From NCBI RefSeq assembly GCF_011075055.1, contig NC_058150.1:11747408-11811407 (forward strand): a stretch of DNA of 64,000 nucleotides. The letters run 5' to 3'. This document shows, piece by piece, positions 1-10,570 of this stretch. The notes under the pieces are model-generated. The model saw only the letters and a program-made list of their open reading frames with translations. It was not told the origin of the DNA and did not search any database. The translations under genes were made by a program, and so were the position numbers. Position 1 is the stretch's first letter; every line of letters begins with the position of its first letter. The DNA is from Mangifera indica. Lineage: Eukaryota > Streptophyta > Magnoliopsida > Sapindales > Anacardiaceae.

Positions 1-1976
1 AAATTTTTCGTAACCTTTTATGAAATTTGTTTTAATGACTCTTGACAAACGATTTCAACATTCACAGAAATTGATCTATTATTTTCACAAACACTAGCAA
101 GCGATATAACAAAGTGTAAGCACATAATATCCACACTTGATACCAAGCAAAATTAATTTTTAATGTAAAGTTCTTTACAGTAACATCGTCTTTGATGTGT
201 GCTTCATATTGTATACATATGGAGGTAGTAATGGGAACTTAATGGTAGGAATCATTTTTGTAAAGTTTCATCTATCATATATTGCCATTAGTGAATTTCG
301 TTAAGTGAAATAGTATGGAGGTCATTTTTATATTTTTTTTTTTTTTCTCTTTGTTGTCTTACTCTTTCTATTTTCTCATTTTTCTTTTATTCCTTTTTTC
401 TCTTTTCTAATTCTCCCCCTAATATTTCTATTTTTTATTTTCAATAGTTTGGAGACTAACTATAATTTTTGAAAATATTATAAGTGTTAATAAAATTTTT
501 CAAGAGATTATGGAAATTTAAAAAAAATTTGATGGTGTTTTTAAATTTATAAATTTCAATATGTCCCTCAATTTTTTAAAATTGATAAAAGTTTTGAAAA
601 TTTTTAAGAGTATGAGTATTAAATTGTTAAACTGGTAAAAATATATTTGTTATTTAATATTTATATTAAGTACTAATAGCAGTTTCATAATTTAAATCAA
701 ATGATACAACAATTATTTTAAAAAAAATATGCAAACAAAATTACTAACATGAGTGAATAATGAATAAAAATTTGGTTTTTTAAAATTCAAAGAAGAAGAA
801 TATATACCATTTCAGCAAACCCACCTTAAGTCGGAAATAGTCTCCTGGCCTTTTTTAAAAACAAAAGTTGTTACTATAACACATAAATGTGACTGAGAGC
901 GTGAAGCACTATCGGATGATATCAAGCCAAAGAAATAGTAGAACTGGAGTATTGAACTTGATCCAGTACAAAAATGAACTCTTTTCTCACATGTAAAGTT
1001 CGATTGAGTAGGAAAGCCCCAAATCAAATAAGCACTTGACCCACAAATAGACACCCTTCACCTGTATTAAATTTGGTGTAGTTACAACCAGATGGATTTA
1101 GTGGCTTCTGCAAGAGAGCTTTGAAAGGGCGGTGCAAAGGGAGGTGGTGATAGTCTTTTTAGATTTGGATTTAGCCTACACCTAGTTAAAATATCGGTTT
1201 ACAGTTGATCAGTCGATTGATCCGACTATTTCCGATCTAATAGTGCTTGTGTCTTCTCCGTCCGCGCATTAATCTTTGTTGCCAACAATTTACCCAATTC
1301 AACTACAAGTTATTCCGGTCTAATGACTACAAAGGCGTTTTAACTTTGACTGAGACCAATCGATCCAGGGTTGGTTCAAAACAGAATTGCCTGATTGTAT
1401 TGCTCTATTACAATCTAGGATGGGAATCTTCTTCTCAGCCCTTCTTCCATTTGTTTAGCTACTTAAAAAGAGTTGTACGCAACCACTCCAGGGATTTTCA
1501 GAAATTTCGGTTACGTAAAAATGAATGTTTAAAGTTTTTTTAGTGAGATAAACACATTCTTTGATCTGCTGAGCTTGAAAGAACGTTACAAACATCAAAT
1601 CTGTAATCAAACAAATCGACTTGGAGATTATCAAAATCATAAATTTTGTTAAAATGATAGAAACTAAGCGATCAGCCGTGATGCCAACTGCCCTGCATTT
1701 TTTTTATGGTGGATTAAATTTGGAACACTACCACAAGAAATCAAACCCCAAAACAGCAAACTGCAATTTTGAAACAAAGAACTTTAAACTATTGATAAAA
1801 ATAATTTCTTCAACTGCCTAGTTGAAGAAACGAAATGAAACCGTACAAGTTTAGACACAGAAAACGAAGAATTAACTATATTTCTTTTCTTATTTATTAC
1901 AAGTAGTAGGAACGCAGGAATTGCGCTAGAGGTTTATTAAAGATTCGGGAACAGTCCTAGACTGAAACAGCCGCCT
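1..1976. other. Intergenic DNA, no supported gene
   Basis: AT-rich sequence with a poly-T/pyrimidine stretch near 335–440. Open frames here are under 100 codons and show no recognisable domain. The part around 270–620 (a 'gttaagtgaaa…aggtcattttt' stretch, then A/T-rich sequence) loosely resembles 34480–34800, so both may be decayed copies of one dispersed repeat. That similarity was judged by eye only. Confidence 0.5.
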
Positions 1977-2288
1977 TCACGATCTACCACGGATTTGGGG
2001 AGGAACCCGTTTGAAGCTTTGTAATAGCAAGGCGTAACCCAGAATTGATAAAGCAACTAAAGTCGACGCCATAGAAAGTTTCAGATAAAAACTCCGAAGT
2101 TCTGCGAGTCTGGAATCCTCACTGATCAACAACACGGCAGCAGCGCCGGCAAAAGCCAGCATGGCCACGGAGATCAGAACGGTTGAAGAGACGGTTGTTT
2201 CCTTCATCGGAGATTGCAGGCGTGGTGGAATTTGAGAAAAAGTGATTAAGACGGCAATAGCTATAAAAATTTTTGCTAGTCTTTGCAT
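1977..2288 (-). CDS. Small predicted membrane protein, unrecognised (103 aa)
   Basis: Single-exon open frame of 103 residues, more GC-balanced than its surroundings. Three hydrophobic stretches can be seen: about residues 5–20 (KIFIAIAVLITFSQI), 35–56 (rich in Ala, Val and Leu, ending AAAVLLI) and 70–91 (LKLSMASTLVALSILGYALL). A basic tail (SFKRVPPQIRGRS) follows, which fits a three-pass membrane protein or a signal anchor plus two helices. The first ATG is used and I see no upstream in-frame alternative. A tandemly repeated non-coding unit lies directly upstream (from about 2380) and could be its promoter region. I recognise no family. It could be a lineage-specific gene or a terminal exon of a larger one. 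Expression data would decide whether it is real. Confidence 0.45.
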   Translation of the reverse strand: MQRLAKIFIAIAVLITFSQIPPRLQSPMKETTVSSTVLISVAMLAFAGAAAVLLISEDSRLAELRSFYLKLSMASTLVALSILGYALLLQSFKRVPPQIRGRS

Positions 2289-2379
2289 GCTTTAAGGAAA
2301 AAGGAACGCAGTATGTGGGAAGAGAAGAATGAGAGAAGAATGAGTTTCAAACTTATGCAGCCCACTTGCCTACTGAGGT

Positions 2380-2824
2380 CTTGTCTGACAAATAATTAAA
2401 TGTGACTTGTGCTTTCTTTTCTTTCTCATCTTTCCTTCTTTTTTCCCTTTTTTTTCTTTTTTTTAGAGGACTTTTTGCATCTTTTAAAAATTGAAATTTT
2501 AAAAGAGATGGTGGGTGGGCCTTTTTTAGCCAAAATTCTAAAAGTAATATGAATGATGAATTTAGAAGTTTATATAAATATATACATAGAAAATGACTCA
2601 TTCTGATAGAATAATAAAAGAGGATAGAAAATTTCCACATTCACACTGCCTGGTGTTGGACTTTTTAAGCCTCCTCCTCCTCCTCTAACTTGTAAAGCAA
2701 CACTTACTAATTGGTGTTGGACGTTGGCATGTTTTCCCATTTGCTTGGAAAAAACTAATTTCTGCCATCAATTGTGTTTGCTATTTTTGTTTTGTCCGAC
2801 AAATAATTAAATGGACTTGTGTCT
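2380..2824. repeat. Tandem non-coding repeat, first copy (left of MULE)
   Basis: A block from about 2525 to 2720 ('aaaatgactcattct…', 'tttccacattcacactgcctgg', 'ggacttttt.agcctcctcctcc', 'cttactaattggtg') recurs at about 10800–11000 and again at about 11210–11370. A shorter motif, 'g.ccgacaaataattaaatg', occurs at both ends of this copy (near 2387 and 2797), so the unit is itself tandem. The MULE inserted at its right edge. Confidence 0.7.
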
Positions 2825-3171
2825 TGAAATTTAGAGAAATTAAAATAAATGGCCATTTTGCCCCTCTTTAAGCAAAAATGTCCACTTTTCCTATTTCTAA
2901 GTGAAAATGTCATAAATATTTTTTAAAATACCAAAATTATCTTTCACCAATTTTATATAAACTTTTCACTTGCATATATTTTTTATATCATTCAAATACT
3001 TACTCTTATTCTCATTTTAACTCAATATTTGATACTATGGTCGTTCGAAAGAAAAGAATTTATATTTTTGAATTCAAATAAAAAAATCAATTCATGAGAA
3101 AAAGTTATTTATACGAATCTTAACTCAAAACTTAATTTATTTATCAAATCTAGTTCGCATTTTATGTAAAT

Positions 3172-3600
3172 AGGATATTTTGATATTTGATAATAATTTA
3201 AGGGTTTAACAAAATATTAGAAAAATATTAAAGACATTTTGATATTAAACAAAGTATGAAGATTTTAAATGAAATGTTATGAATACATATATGCATTTCG
3301 ATACAAGACAACATATGAGGGTGTTATATGAAATGTTAGATAATTATAGAGATTAAATGAAATGTTAGAAAAAATAAGGGGGTATTTTGATATTAAACAT
3401 TGTAAGACGGTTTTAAATAAAATATTAATAGTAGATAGATGCATTTCAAAACAAAACAACATAGGAGGGTGTTAAATAAAATGTTAGATAATTATAAGGG
3501 ATCAAATGAAATGTTTCAAAAATATAAGAGTATTTTGATATTAAACACTATAAGACTGTTTTAAATAAAATATTATGAATAGATAGAGACATTTTGAGAA
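3172..3600. repeat. 148-bp tandem repeat inside the MULE left arm
   Basis: The phrase 'gatattaaac' recurs at 3241, 3389 and 3537, exactly 148 bp apart, and the sequence between is clearly similar ('aaatgttagataattata', 'gatagatgcattt', 'ggagggtgtta'). There are about 2.4 copies, plus a weaker partial copy near 3172. Subterminal repeats are common in MULEs and often bind transposase; that role is inferred here. Confidence 0.75.
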
Positions 3601-3829
3601 ATTATAGTTGGCATATATATCAATCAATGGTTATTGTTGATTTTTTCTTATAAATGTTTTCCCAAAATTCTTTATTGTAGGATTGATAATTATAATTGTT
3701 GGTTATGCTTCTGCTCATTTTTAAGGAGAATAGATCCAACATGATGAGAACATAAAGAAGTATGTTAGACGTTGTAAACAATTGGTAAAAATCTCCCTTG
3801 GAAAAACATTTGAGGGATTTATTTAACTT

Positions 3830-5186
3830 TTGAGTGAACATTGCGGTATTGATCCAATCAGAAACTACATTCAACTCTGCATGAAACCAAGAAGAATTGA
3901 CCTTAACTACCCTGTAAATATCAAAAATGATGAGATTTCTAAGGCCTTATTGACATATCTCAATACTTCAAGGAATGTATTCTCATTTTTGTTACATGTA
4001 TCTCAATCGAAGGACAAGAAGAAAAAGAAGAAGAAAAAATTGGTGAAGTGAAAAAAGAATTTAATTGAGAAGACTTGATTGATTTCAATAATGATGCATT
4101 CTATATTGTTGATGAATGGGTTCGTGGAGACAAAGAGAGGGTTTTTAACTAGGGTGACTTTGACGAGAATGAAATGATTAATATTCCTATTGATGAGGTA
4201 GAGTCTAAGGATATTTCACCTATTACCTGTGATCTAAATAGTTTGTAGCTTGAAGATCTTATTATAAGTGGTGAAAATTATTTAGGACCATTTTTTAACA
4301 ATGTTCCTACTGATCTATTTAAGTGGCTTCCCAATTTTTCTCCACAGTCATCAACATCATCAAGTGGTACAAGATCAATCCAAGAAGGTAATGTTGTAAA
4401 ACTTAGTGATATTTTTCATGATAAAAAACACTTGAAAAATGTTGTAAATCAATTTGTCCTGGAGAAAGGATTTCAATACAGAATGTTTAAGTCTGACACA
4501 AGACGATGGAATATTAAGTATTATGATGAAAAATGTCAATGGTATTTAACAAGAAGTATAGTCAAATCCAGTTAAGTCTTCCAAGTTGGTAAAATGAATT
4601 CAACCCACACATGTTTAGTTGATTAGACAATGCCACATCATAAACAAGTTAAAGTCTGGGCTTTAAGTCAATTAATGAGATCAAAGTTTGTATTGATTGA
4701 TCAAATTTATCGATCGAAAGAGATCATTATTGATATCACCAACAGGTATAAAATTGGCATTTTATATTCATAAGCCTAGTGGGTAAGAAATTGGGCTTCA
4801 AATTTATTAAGGGACTCACCGAAAGAATCATTTATGCTCTTACCTGATTATTGTTATAATTTATAGCATGTTAATCCAAGAACCATGACAGCTATAGAAA
4901 CAGACGCTGAACATTGGTTTAAGTATTTTTTCATGGCATTGGGATCTTCCATTCGTGCATTTAAACAATATATTCAACTTGTTATTTACGTTGACGCTTC
5001 TTCCTTAAAGGTCGATATCTTGGACATTTATTCTTTGCAATGAAATTCGATGGTAATAATCAAATATACCCAATGGCTTTTAATGTCGATAAAAAAGAAG
5101 ATCATGACACGTGGTGTTGGTTTCTAATGAAGGTTAAAGAACGCATCAATGAAATCCCTGAGTTGGCGATAATCTCAGATTGTCAT
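3830..5186 (+). pseudogene. MULE (MuDR-type) transposase, 5' part, broken
   Basis: With stop codons skipped, the plus strand reads as a MuDR-family transposase. A Lys-rich stretch ends near 4050. From about 4390 comes the plant MuDR DNA-binding-type region (LSDIFHDKKHLKNVV…, VLEKGFQYRMFKSDTRRW, CQWYLTRS, THTC). From about 4980 comes the start of the MULE transposase domain (YVDASSLKGRYLGHLFFA, DHDTWCWFLMKV, ELAIISD). In-frame stops lie near 4150, 4246, 4573 and 4624, with more further on, so no full protein can be made. The reading is cut at 5186 by the copia insertion and resumes at 9520. Confidence 0.82.
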
Positions 5187-5397
5187 TGTTGAGATATGTG
5201 GAGATATTGTTGAGATATTGTTGAGATATTGTATAGATAGTGAATCATAGATACTCATATAGAATAGGAATGCTATAATATCCTTCCTATAGGAGTAGTT
5301 AATAGTCTTCCTAAATTAGCTATCCTAATCTCCTATATAATTGTAATTCTATTGAACATGAAATATACAGAAAATTATATTCTTTCATATTCTTTCA
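5187..5397 (+). repeat. Copia 5' LTR
   Basis: It runs from TGTTGAG to TCTTTCA. Compared with the 3' LTR it has one extra 11-bp unit of the internal 'ttgagatattg' repeat (near 5221), lacks 8 bp present in the 3' copy near 9402, and differs by one base (C at 'aatgct', T in the 3' LTR). Confidence 0.95.
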
Positions 5398-5410
5398 TGG
5401 TATCAGAGCC
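5398..5410 (+). other. Copia primer-binding site (initiator tRNA-Met)
   Basis: TGGTATCAGAGCC lies immediately after the 5' LTR with no gap. It is the standard copia sequence complementary to the 3' end of initiator methionine tRNA, where minus-strand DNA synthesis is primed. Confidence 0.93.
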
Positions 5411-5999
5411 TAGAATAAGAATTTGAAATTTTTCTGGCATCCTTATTCAGTTTTCGACGAATAAAATTCCCTTTCTGGCTGTTTCTCCGATCACCGTGGT
5501 TTCATCATTTTTCGATGATTGTGCTCACACTGGAGGGATCAGAATAGTCTCGCCGTCAAACCCGTCGAAGTCCCGTTACCGTTCACCGTCGCACGCGCCT
5601 ATACGCGCGGCTTGTTTCCTCGATATCTCCGTCGTCGATCTCTTGTTCTGGCGACTGTGAAACAACACCGCCCTCTCAATCGGACTCAGACGACACTGGC
5701 GATTCCATCCATGGAAACTCCACCGCCATCTGACGCCGGAATACCTTGCACTCGCTGACCGTCGTTCTTACGCAGATTGTGATCTCTGATCTGTTTCTCC
5801 AGAGAGCGTGCTATCTCACCGTCGGCACTGTCAATTACAGAAAGCTCCGGTGATCCTCCTCTGGCCATCCACGCATCGTTTTGTCACCGTCTGCTTCTAT
5901 TATCACTGGAAATCAGTTTCTGTCGATCTTTCTCTTCTCTTCAGACTGTGATTCCTCTACCGGTCTCATCTTCGAGAGATTTTCAACGCTTCTACTCAA
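5411..5999 (+). other. Copia leader without recognisable gag
   Basis: This stretch is more GC-rich than its surroundings and includes repeated 'cgtcg' and 'cgcgc' words. Neither the gag polyprotein domain nor a CCHC zinc knuckle is found in any frame. The next frame starts at 6000 with residues typical of the gag–protease junction of copia polyproteins. The likeliest reading is an internal deletion that removed gag and left the untranslated leader. Confidence 0.6.
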
Positions 6000-8900
6000 A
6001 TGGATGTTCCATACTCTTCTAATAATCAGTCTCAACCATCATTAACTCTCACAGGTGCTGATTACGAAGAATATCTCAAGTATCAGACATCGAAACAGTC
6101 CTCATCCAACATTGCTTCTAGTGCACATCCAGGTCACCTAGCCGTATGTTTTACTCAGTCCTCTTCTTATGGACCTTGGATTCTCGATTCTGGTGCTTCT
6201 GATCACATATCTGGTAACCTTAATTTACTTTCTCATTGTACTAAATCTCAGTCTCTACCTACTGTCACGTTAGCCAATGGTTTTGTAGCTCAAGCAACGA
6301 TTTTAGGTCGTGCACTTCCTCTTCCTTCTTTACCTTTAAACTCTGTACTTTATATACCTGAATGCCCTTTTAATCTCATCTCTGTCAGTAAACTCACTCA
6401 TTCTTTAGACTGTGTCGTTATCTTTACTAAAGATTCTTTTGTTATACAAGACCGCAGTACGAGACAGACGATTGGTACAGGACGTGAGTCACAGGGTCTC
6501 TACCACTTACATCTACCATCTGAGTCTATAGCCTGTTCAGTTATTGAGTCTCCGACAGTACTTCACAACCGCCTTGGACATCCTAGTATCTCCAAACTAC
6601 AGAAAATGGTACCTAGTTTGTCTTCTTTATCATCTCTTCAATGTGAGTCGTGTCAGCTTGGAAAACATACTAGGAAAATATTTTCCAAGTGAGTCAATAA
6701 TCGGGCTATATCCCCTTTTGAGTTAGTTCATTCAGATGTTTGGGGTCCCAGTCGAGTCGCGTCCGGTTTAGGATTTAAATACTTTGTTACTTTTATTGAC
6801 GATTATTCTCATTGCACTTGGTTGTTTTTAATAAAAAATCGATCTGAGTTATTTTCTATTTTTGAGACTTTTTGTGCTGAAATAAAAACTCACTTTTCTA
6901 CTACTATACGTATCCTTCGTAGTGATAATGCTACTGAATATTTCTCTGCTCCTTTCACCAAGTTTATGTCTTCTTAAGGTATTTTACATCAGTCATCTTG
7001 TGTTTATACCCCTCAGCAAAATGGGGTTGCTGAACGGAAAAATCGACACCTCCTTAAAACTGCTCGTACCCTTCTTATACACAATAATGTCCCCTCTCAA
7101 TTTTGGGCTGAGGCAGTCCTTACTGCTTGCTTTCTAATAAATCGAATGCCGTCTTCAGTTTTATAGCATCAGGTACCTCACTCTATTTTATATCCTGAAC
7201 AACCTTTATATTCTCTTTCTCCTCGTATTTTTGGGTGTACTTGTTTTATTCATAATTTATCTCCTGGTCAGGACAAGTTAACCGCTCGTGCTCTCAAATG
7301 TGCTTTCTTGGGTACTCTCGTCTTCAGAAAGGATATCGATGTTATTCTCCTGAAACATGTCGATATTATATTTCTGCGGACGTTACCTTTTTTGAGTCTT
7401 CTCCTTATTTTTCTTCTCTAAGTGGTCCACCTATCACTGAAACTCTTCCATTGTCTTCTATTATCTCATTTCCTAATTCTCTGTCTGAGTCTACTCCTCT
7501 CACTAAGGAGTCTCTTTAGCCAAGTACGGGTCCTACAGGTGAAGATGTTCATGAGGTAACTCCTGAGATTCCTGTGCCTCTATTTCCTGCACCAATCTCC
7601 TCCAGTACTGAGGTCTTGTCTCCTGCTGATCAATTTCCCATTGCCATTCGCAAAGGTATGCGTTCCACTCGTAATCCTCATCCTATTTATAATTTCCTTA
7701 GTTATCATCGCTTATCATCATCATATTATGCATTTATGTCTACATTGTCCTCTATTTCTATTCCTAACAATATTCATGAGGCTCTTTCTGACCCTGGATA
7801 GCGACAAACAATGCTGGAGAGATGTCTGCTTTACATGTCAATGGTACTTGGGATTTAGTTCCATTACCCCCTGAACACACCACTGTTGGTTGTCGGTGGA
7901 TCTATACTGTTAAGGTTGGTCCGAATGGGAAGGTTGATAGATTGAAAGCTCGGTTGGTTGCGAAAGGGTACACCCAAACATATGGCCTGGACTATTATGA
8001 AACATTCTCTCCAGTGGCTAAAATGTCATCTGTTCGTCTCTTTCTCTCTATGGCTGCCATTAGGCACTGGCCTCTACATCAGTTGGATATCAAGAATGCT
8101 TTTCTCCATGGTGAACTTCAGGAGGAGATTTATATGGAGCAACCACCTAGTTTTGTTGCTCAGGGGGAGTCTAGATTGGTTTGTAAACTCTGACGCTCTT
8201 TATATGGCTTAAAACAATCTCCTCGTGCTTGGTTTGGGCGGTTTAGTACAGTAATTCAGGAATTTGGCATGAGTAGAAGCGAGTCTGATCATTCGGTGTT
8301 CTATAGACATACCTCACAAGGCCAAAGTATCTATTTGGTTGTTTATGTGGATGATATTGTTATAACAGGAAATGATCAAGATGGCATTATGCAATTAAAG
8401 CAACATCTGTTTAGACATTTTCAGACTAAGGATTTGGGGCCACTCAAGTATTTTCTCTGCATAGAAGTGGCACAATCTAAATCTGGAATTGTTATCTCAC
8501 AAAAAAAGTATGCTTTAGATATTCTGAAAGAAATAGGGATGTTAGACTGTAAACCCATAGACTCTCTCATGGATCCTAATACTAAACTCTTACCTAGACA
8601 GGGGGAGCCTCTTAATGATCCTGGGAGGTATCGCAGATTGGTTGGAAAACTAAATTATCTCACCATAACGTGACCGATATTTCATTTTCAGTCAGTGTTG
8701 TTAGTCAGTTTCTTCAGTCGCCATGTACCCATCATTGGGATGTTGTTGTTCGGATTCTACGGTATATCAAAGGAGCTCCAGGAAAAGGTCTACTCTATGA
8801 GAGTAAGGGTCATACATAGATAGTTGGATATTCTGATGCCAATTGGGCAAGCTCACCTTCAGATAGACGATCTACTTCTGGGTATTGTGTCTTAGTTGGA

Positions 8901-9299
8901 GGAAATCTTATATCGTGGAAAAGCAAGAAACAAGATGTTGTGGCTAGTTCAAGTGCCGAAGCTGAGTATCGTGCTATGGCATTAGTTACCTGTGAACTTG
9001 TTTGGTTGAAGCAGTTAATTCAAGAATTAAAATTTGCAGATTTTCCACAAATGACATTATTTTGTGATAACCAGGCTGCTCTTCACATCTCTTCCAATCC
9101 AGTTTTTCATGAAAGGACAAAGCATATAGAAATTGATTGTCACTTTGTTCGAGAGAAAGTTATATCCGGTATTATTGGCACAAGTTATGTCAATTCAAAT
9201 GATCAACTTGCTGACATCCTGACAAAATCACTTCGAGGGCCACGAATTAATTATATTTGTAACAAGCTTGGTGCATATGATTTATATGCTCCAGCTTGA
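6000..9299 (+). pseudogene. Copia pol (protease–integrase–RT–RNase H), broken
   Basis: Protease is shown by DSGASDH near 6186. The GAG-pre-integrase motif (HNRLGHPS, then CESCQLGK) ends near 6690. Integrase core words (SDVWGPS, FIDDYSH, GVAERKNRHLL) run from about 6730 to 7140. Reverse transcriptase is at about 7820–8660, with LDIKNAFLHG and the catalytic YVDD at 8344–8355. RNase H is at about 8820–9200, with SSSAEAEYRAM and CDNQAALH. The frame is broken by stops at 6690, 6975, 7164, 7517, 7799, 8191, 8671 and 8817, and by frameshifts near 7310, 7815 and 8675. Several stops fit CGA-to-TGA or TGG-to-TAG changes, as expected from deamination of methylated cytosines. No functional polyprotein is possible. 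Confidence 0.93.
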
Positions 9300-9306
9300 G
9301 GGGGAG
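9296..9306 (+). other. Copia polypurine tract
   Basis: TTGAGGGGGAG immediately precedes the 3' LTR. The tract overlaps the end of the RNase H frame (stop TGA at 9297–9299), a layout common in plant copia elements. Confidence 0.85.
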
Positions 9307-9514
9307 TGTTGAGATATGTGGAGATATTGTTGAGATATTGTATAGATAGTGAATCATAGATACTCATATAGAATAGGAATGTTATAATATCCTTCCTAAA
9401 CTTAGATAGGAGTAGTTAATAGTCTTCCTAAATTAGCTATCCTAATCTCCTATATAATTGTAATTCTATTGAACATGAAATATACAGAAAATTATATTCT
9501 TTCATATTCTTTCA
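9307..9514 (+). repeat. Copia 3' LTR
   Basis: A direct copy of 5187–5397, identical except for one base and two indels (11 bp and 8 bp). It ends TTCTTTCA and is followed by the target duplication GTCAT at 9515–9519. Confidence 0.95.
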
Positions 9515-9630
9515 GTCATCATGTTATATATTTTGCAATGGTTGAAGTTTTTCTAGATGTACACTATAGGTGTTGTTGTCATCACCTTCTCTATAACATA
9601 CAATCAAGAAACAAGTCTCAAATTCAAAAA
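9515..9630 (+). pseudogene. MULE transposase, continuation after the copia insertion
   Basis: After the GTCAT duplication the MULE transposase reading continues (HHVIYFAMVEVFLDVHY…HHLLYNI). This corresponds to the region after the ISD(R/C)H word of MULE transposases, with the histidine-rich 'C.HHL.YN' segment. Similarity fades after about 9600 and becomes Lys/Asn-rich low-complexity sequence. The C-terminal SWIM/zinc-knuckle region expected in intact MULEs is absent. Confidence 0.75.
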
Positions 9631-10561
9631 CTACATAACAAAAAATCTAAAAACAAGAAAAACATATATGAAATTCAAAAACTAGACATCGAAAAACCCT
9701 AAGAGTGAAAAATATCAATTTGTCCTCTTATATATTTTCTACTCTCACACAGATCCTATAGTTTTTCTTTGCCCCCTTATCAATTTTCTAATCTTTAATA
9801 GGTCCAATAGTTTCAAAAAAGTTAATTTCCCCCCTACACCCCTATATTCCCCGTGTTCCACAGATCAACCCTAGGTTACTATACAATTTCCCTCTCCCCT
9901 CCCCCCTGGGGGTTTCCCCCACCTCTACTGGGTCCTAACTCTTTGAAAAAATTAAATTTCTCCCCTATCCTATAGGTCGTCGTTTCATCCTAAGAGAGAT
10001 TTAATTCACCTCGGGGAATCCAAAGGTCCCCTAGGTTAGATCTCTGACCAAACTAACGTATTTTTGGATTAAAAATTGTCATTTCAACCTCTAATTTCAA
10101 TACAAATCAAATCTACACATTTTATAACACAATAGCTCTCAAACAATTCAACCAAAACAACCAAGAATGAAGACATTGTATGCATTATTCAAAATCAAAA
10201 CCATAAAAGTTTAACACTCAAAATCTTTATCAAATCACAATAATCCTAACAATAAATTGATTCAAACAAAAGTAAGGATGATGTACTAACCTTTTTTGTT
10301 GTTTTTGTTAGTCGAAAAACATGAAAAAGTTGAAAAAATCTTTAAAAAATGAACAAACGCTGAGACGTGGGAGACTCGTGAAAATCTTTGAATTTGAACA
10401 GTGAATCTATGGAAATTTTGGTAGGAATATGAATTATTTTTTGTTTATATATAATGGCATTTTGGTTATTACAGTTAAATAGGGCATTTTTGCTTAATTT
10501 TGAAATTTTGGGACAATTTCACTTAGGCCCCTATTGTTTTGATCATTTACTTTAATTTCCC
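9631..10561. other. MULE right arm, non-coding
   Basis: No coding sequence is seen. It has C-rich low-complexity stretches near 9820–9930 and ends with the right inverted repeat (about 10440–10561), including 'gggcatttttgctta' and '…ctttaatttccc'. Confidence 0.65.
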
Positions 10562-10570
10562 TGAAATTTA

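Larger units (their letters stand above)
5187..9514 (+). mobile_element. Ty1/copia LTR retrotransposon nested in the MULE
   Basis: A complete insertion of 4328 bp. It has LTRs of 211 and 208 bp beginning TGTTGAGATATG and ending TTCTTTCA, a primer-binding site directly after the 5' LTR, a purine tract directly before the 3' LTR, and an exact 5-bp target duplication GTCAT at 5182–5186 and 9515–9519. The internal region holds protease, integrase, reverse transcriptase and RNase H sequence in the copia order (integrase before RT), all on the plus strand. There is no recognisable gag domain between 5398 and 6000, and the pol frame has several stops and frameshifts. It is therefore a defective copy that must have depended on proteins from another element. 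Confidence 0.95.
2834..10561 (+). mobile_element. Mutator-like element (MULE), decayed, split by a copia insertion
   Basis: Both ends are defined by an exact 9-bp target-site duplication, TGAAATTTA, at 2825–2833 and 10562–10570; nine bases is the MULE hallmark. The ends are inverted and similar: the left begins GAGAAATTAAAATAAATGG and the reverse complement of the right begins GGGAAATTAAAGTAAATGA. Further partial matches ('agcaaaaatg', 'taagtgaaa') extend about 100 bp inward. Inside are a subterminal tandem repeat, a broken transposase frame in plus orientation and a nested copia element (5187–9514). Without the copia and its duplicated 5 bp the MULE is about 3.4 kb. The DNA-binding and central MULE transposase domains are visible, but the C-terminal zinc-knuckle part is not, so the element is truncated and inactive. 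Confidence 0.88.

Noticed and set aside
5519..5868. Overlapping open frames on both strands in the copia leader
   Set aside because: No domain and no copia gag motif; they arise from the locally higher GC content of the leader.
5187..9514. Endogenous plant virus (pararetrovirus) insertion
   Set aside because: Perfect LTRs, tRNA primer site, purine tract, 5-bp duplication and copia domain order identify an LTR retrotransposon; no movement or coat protein sequence is seen.
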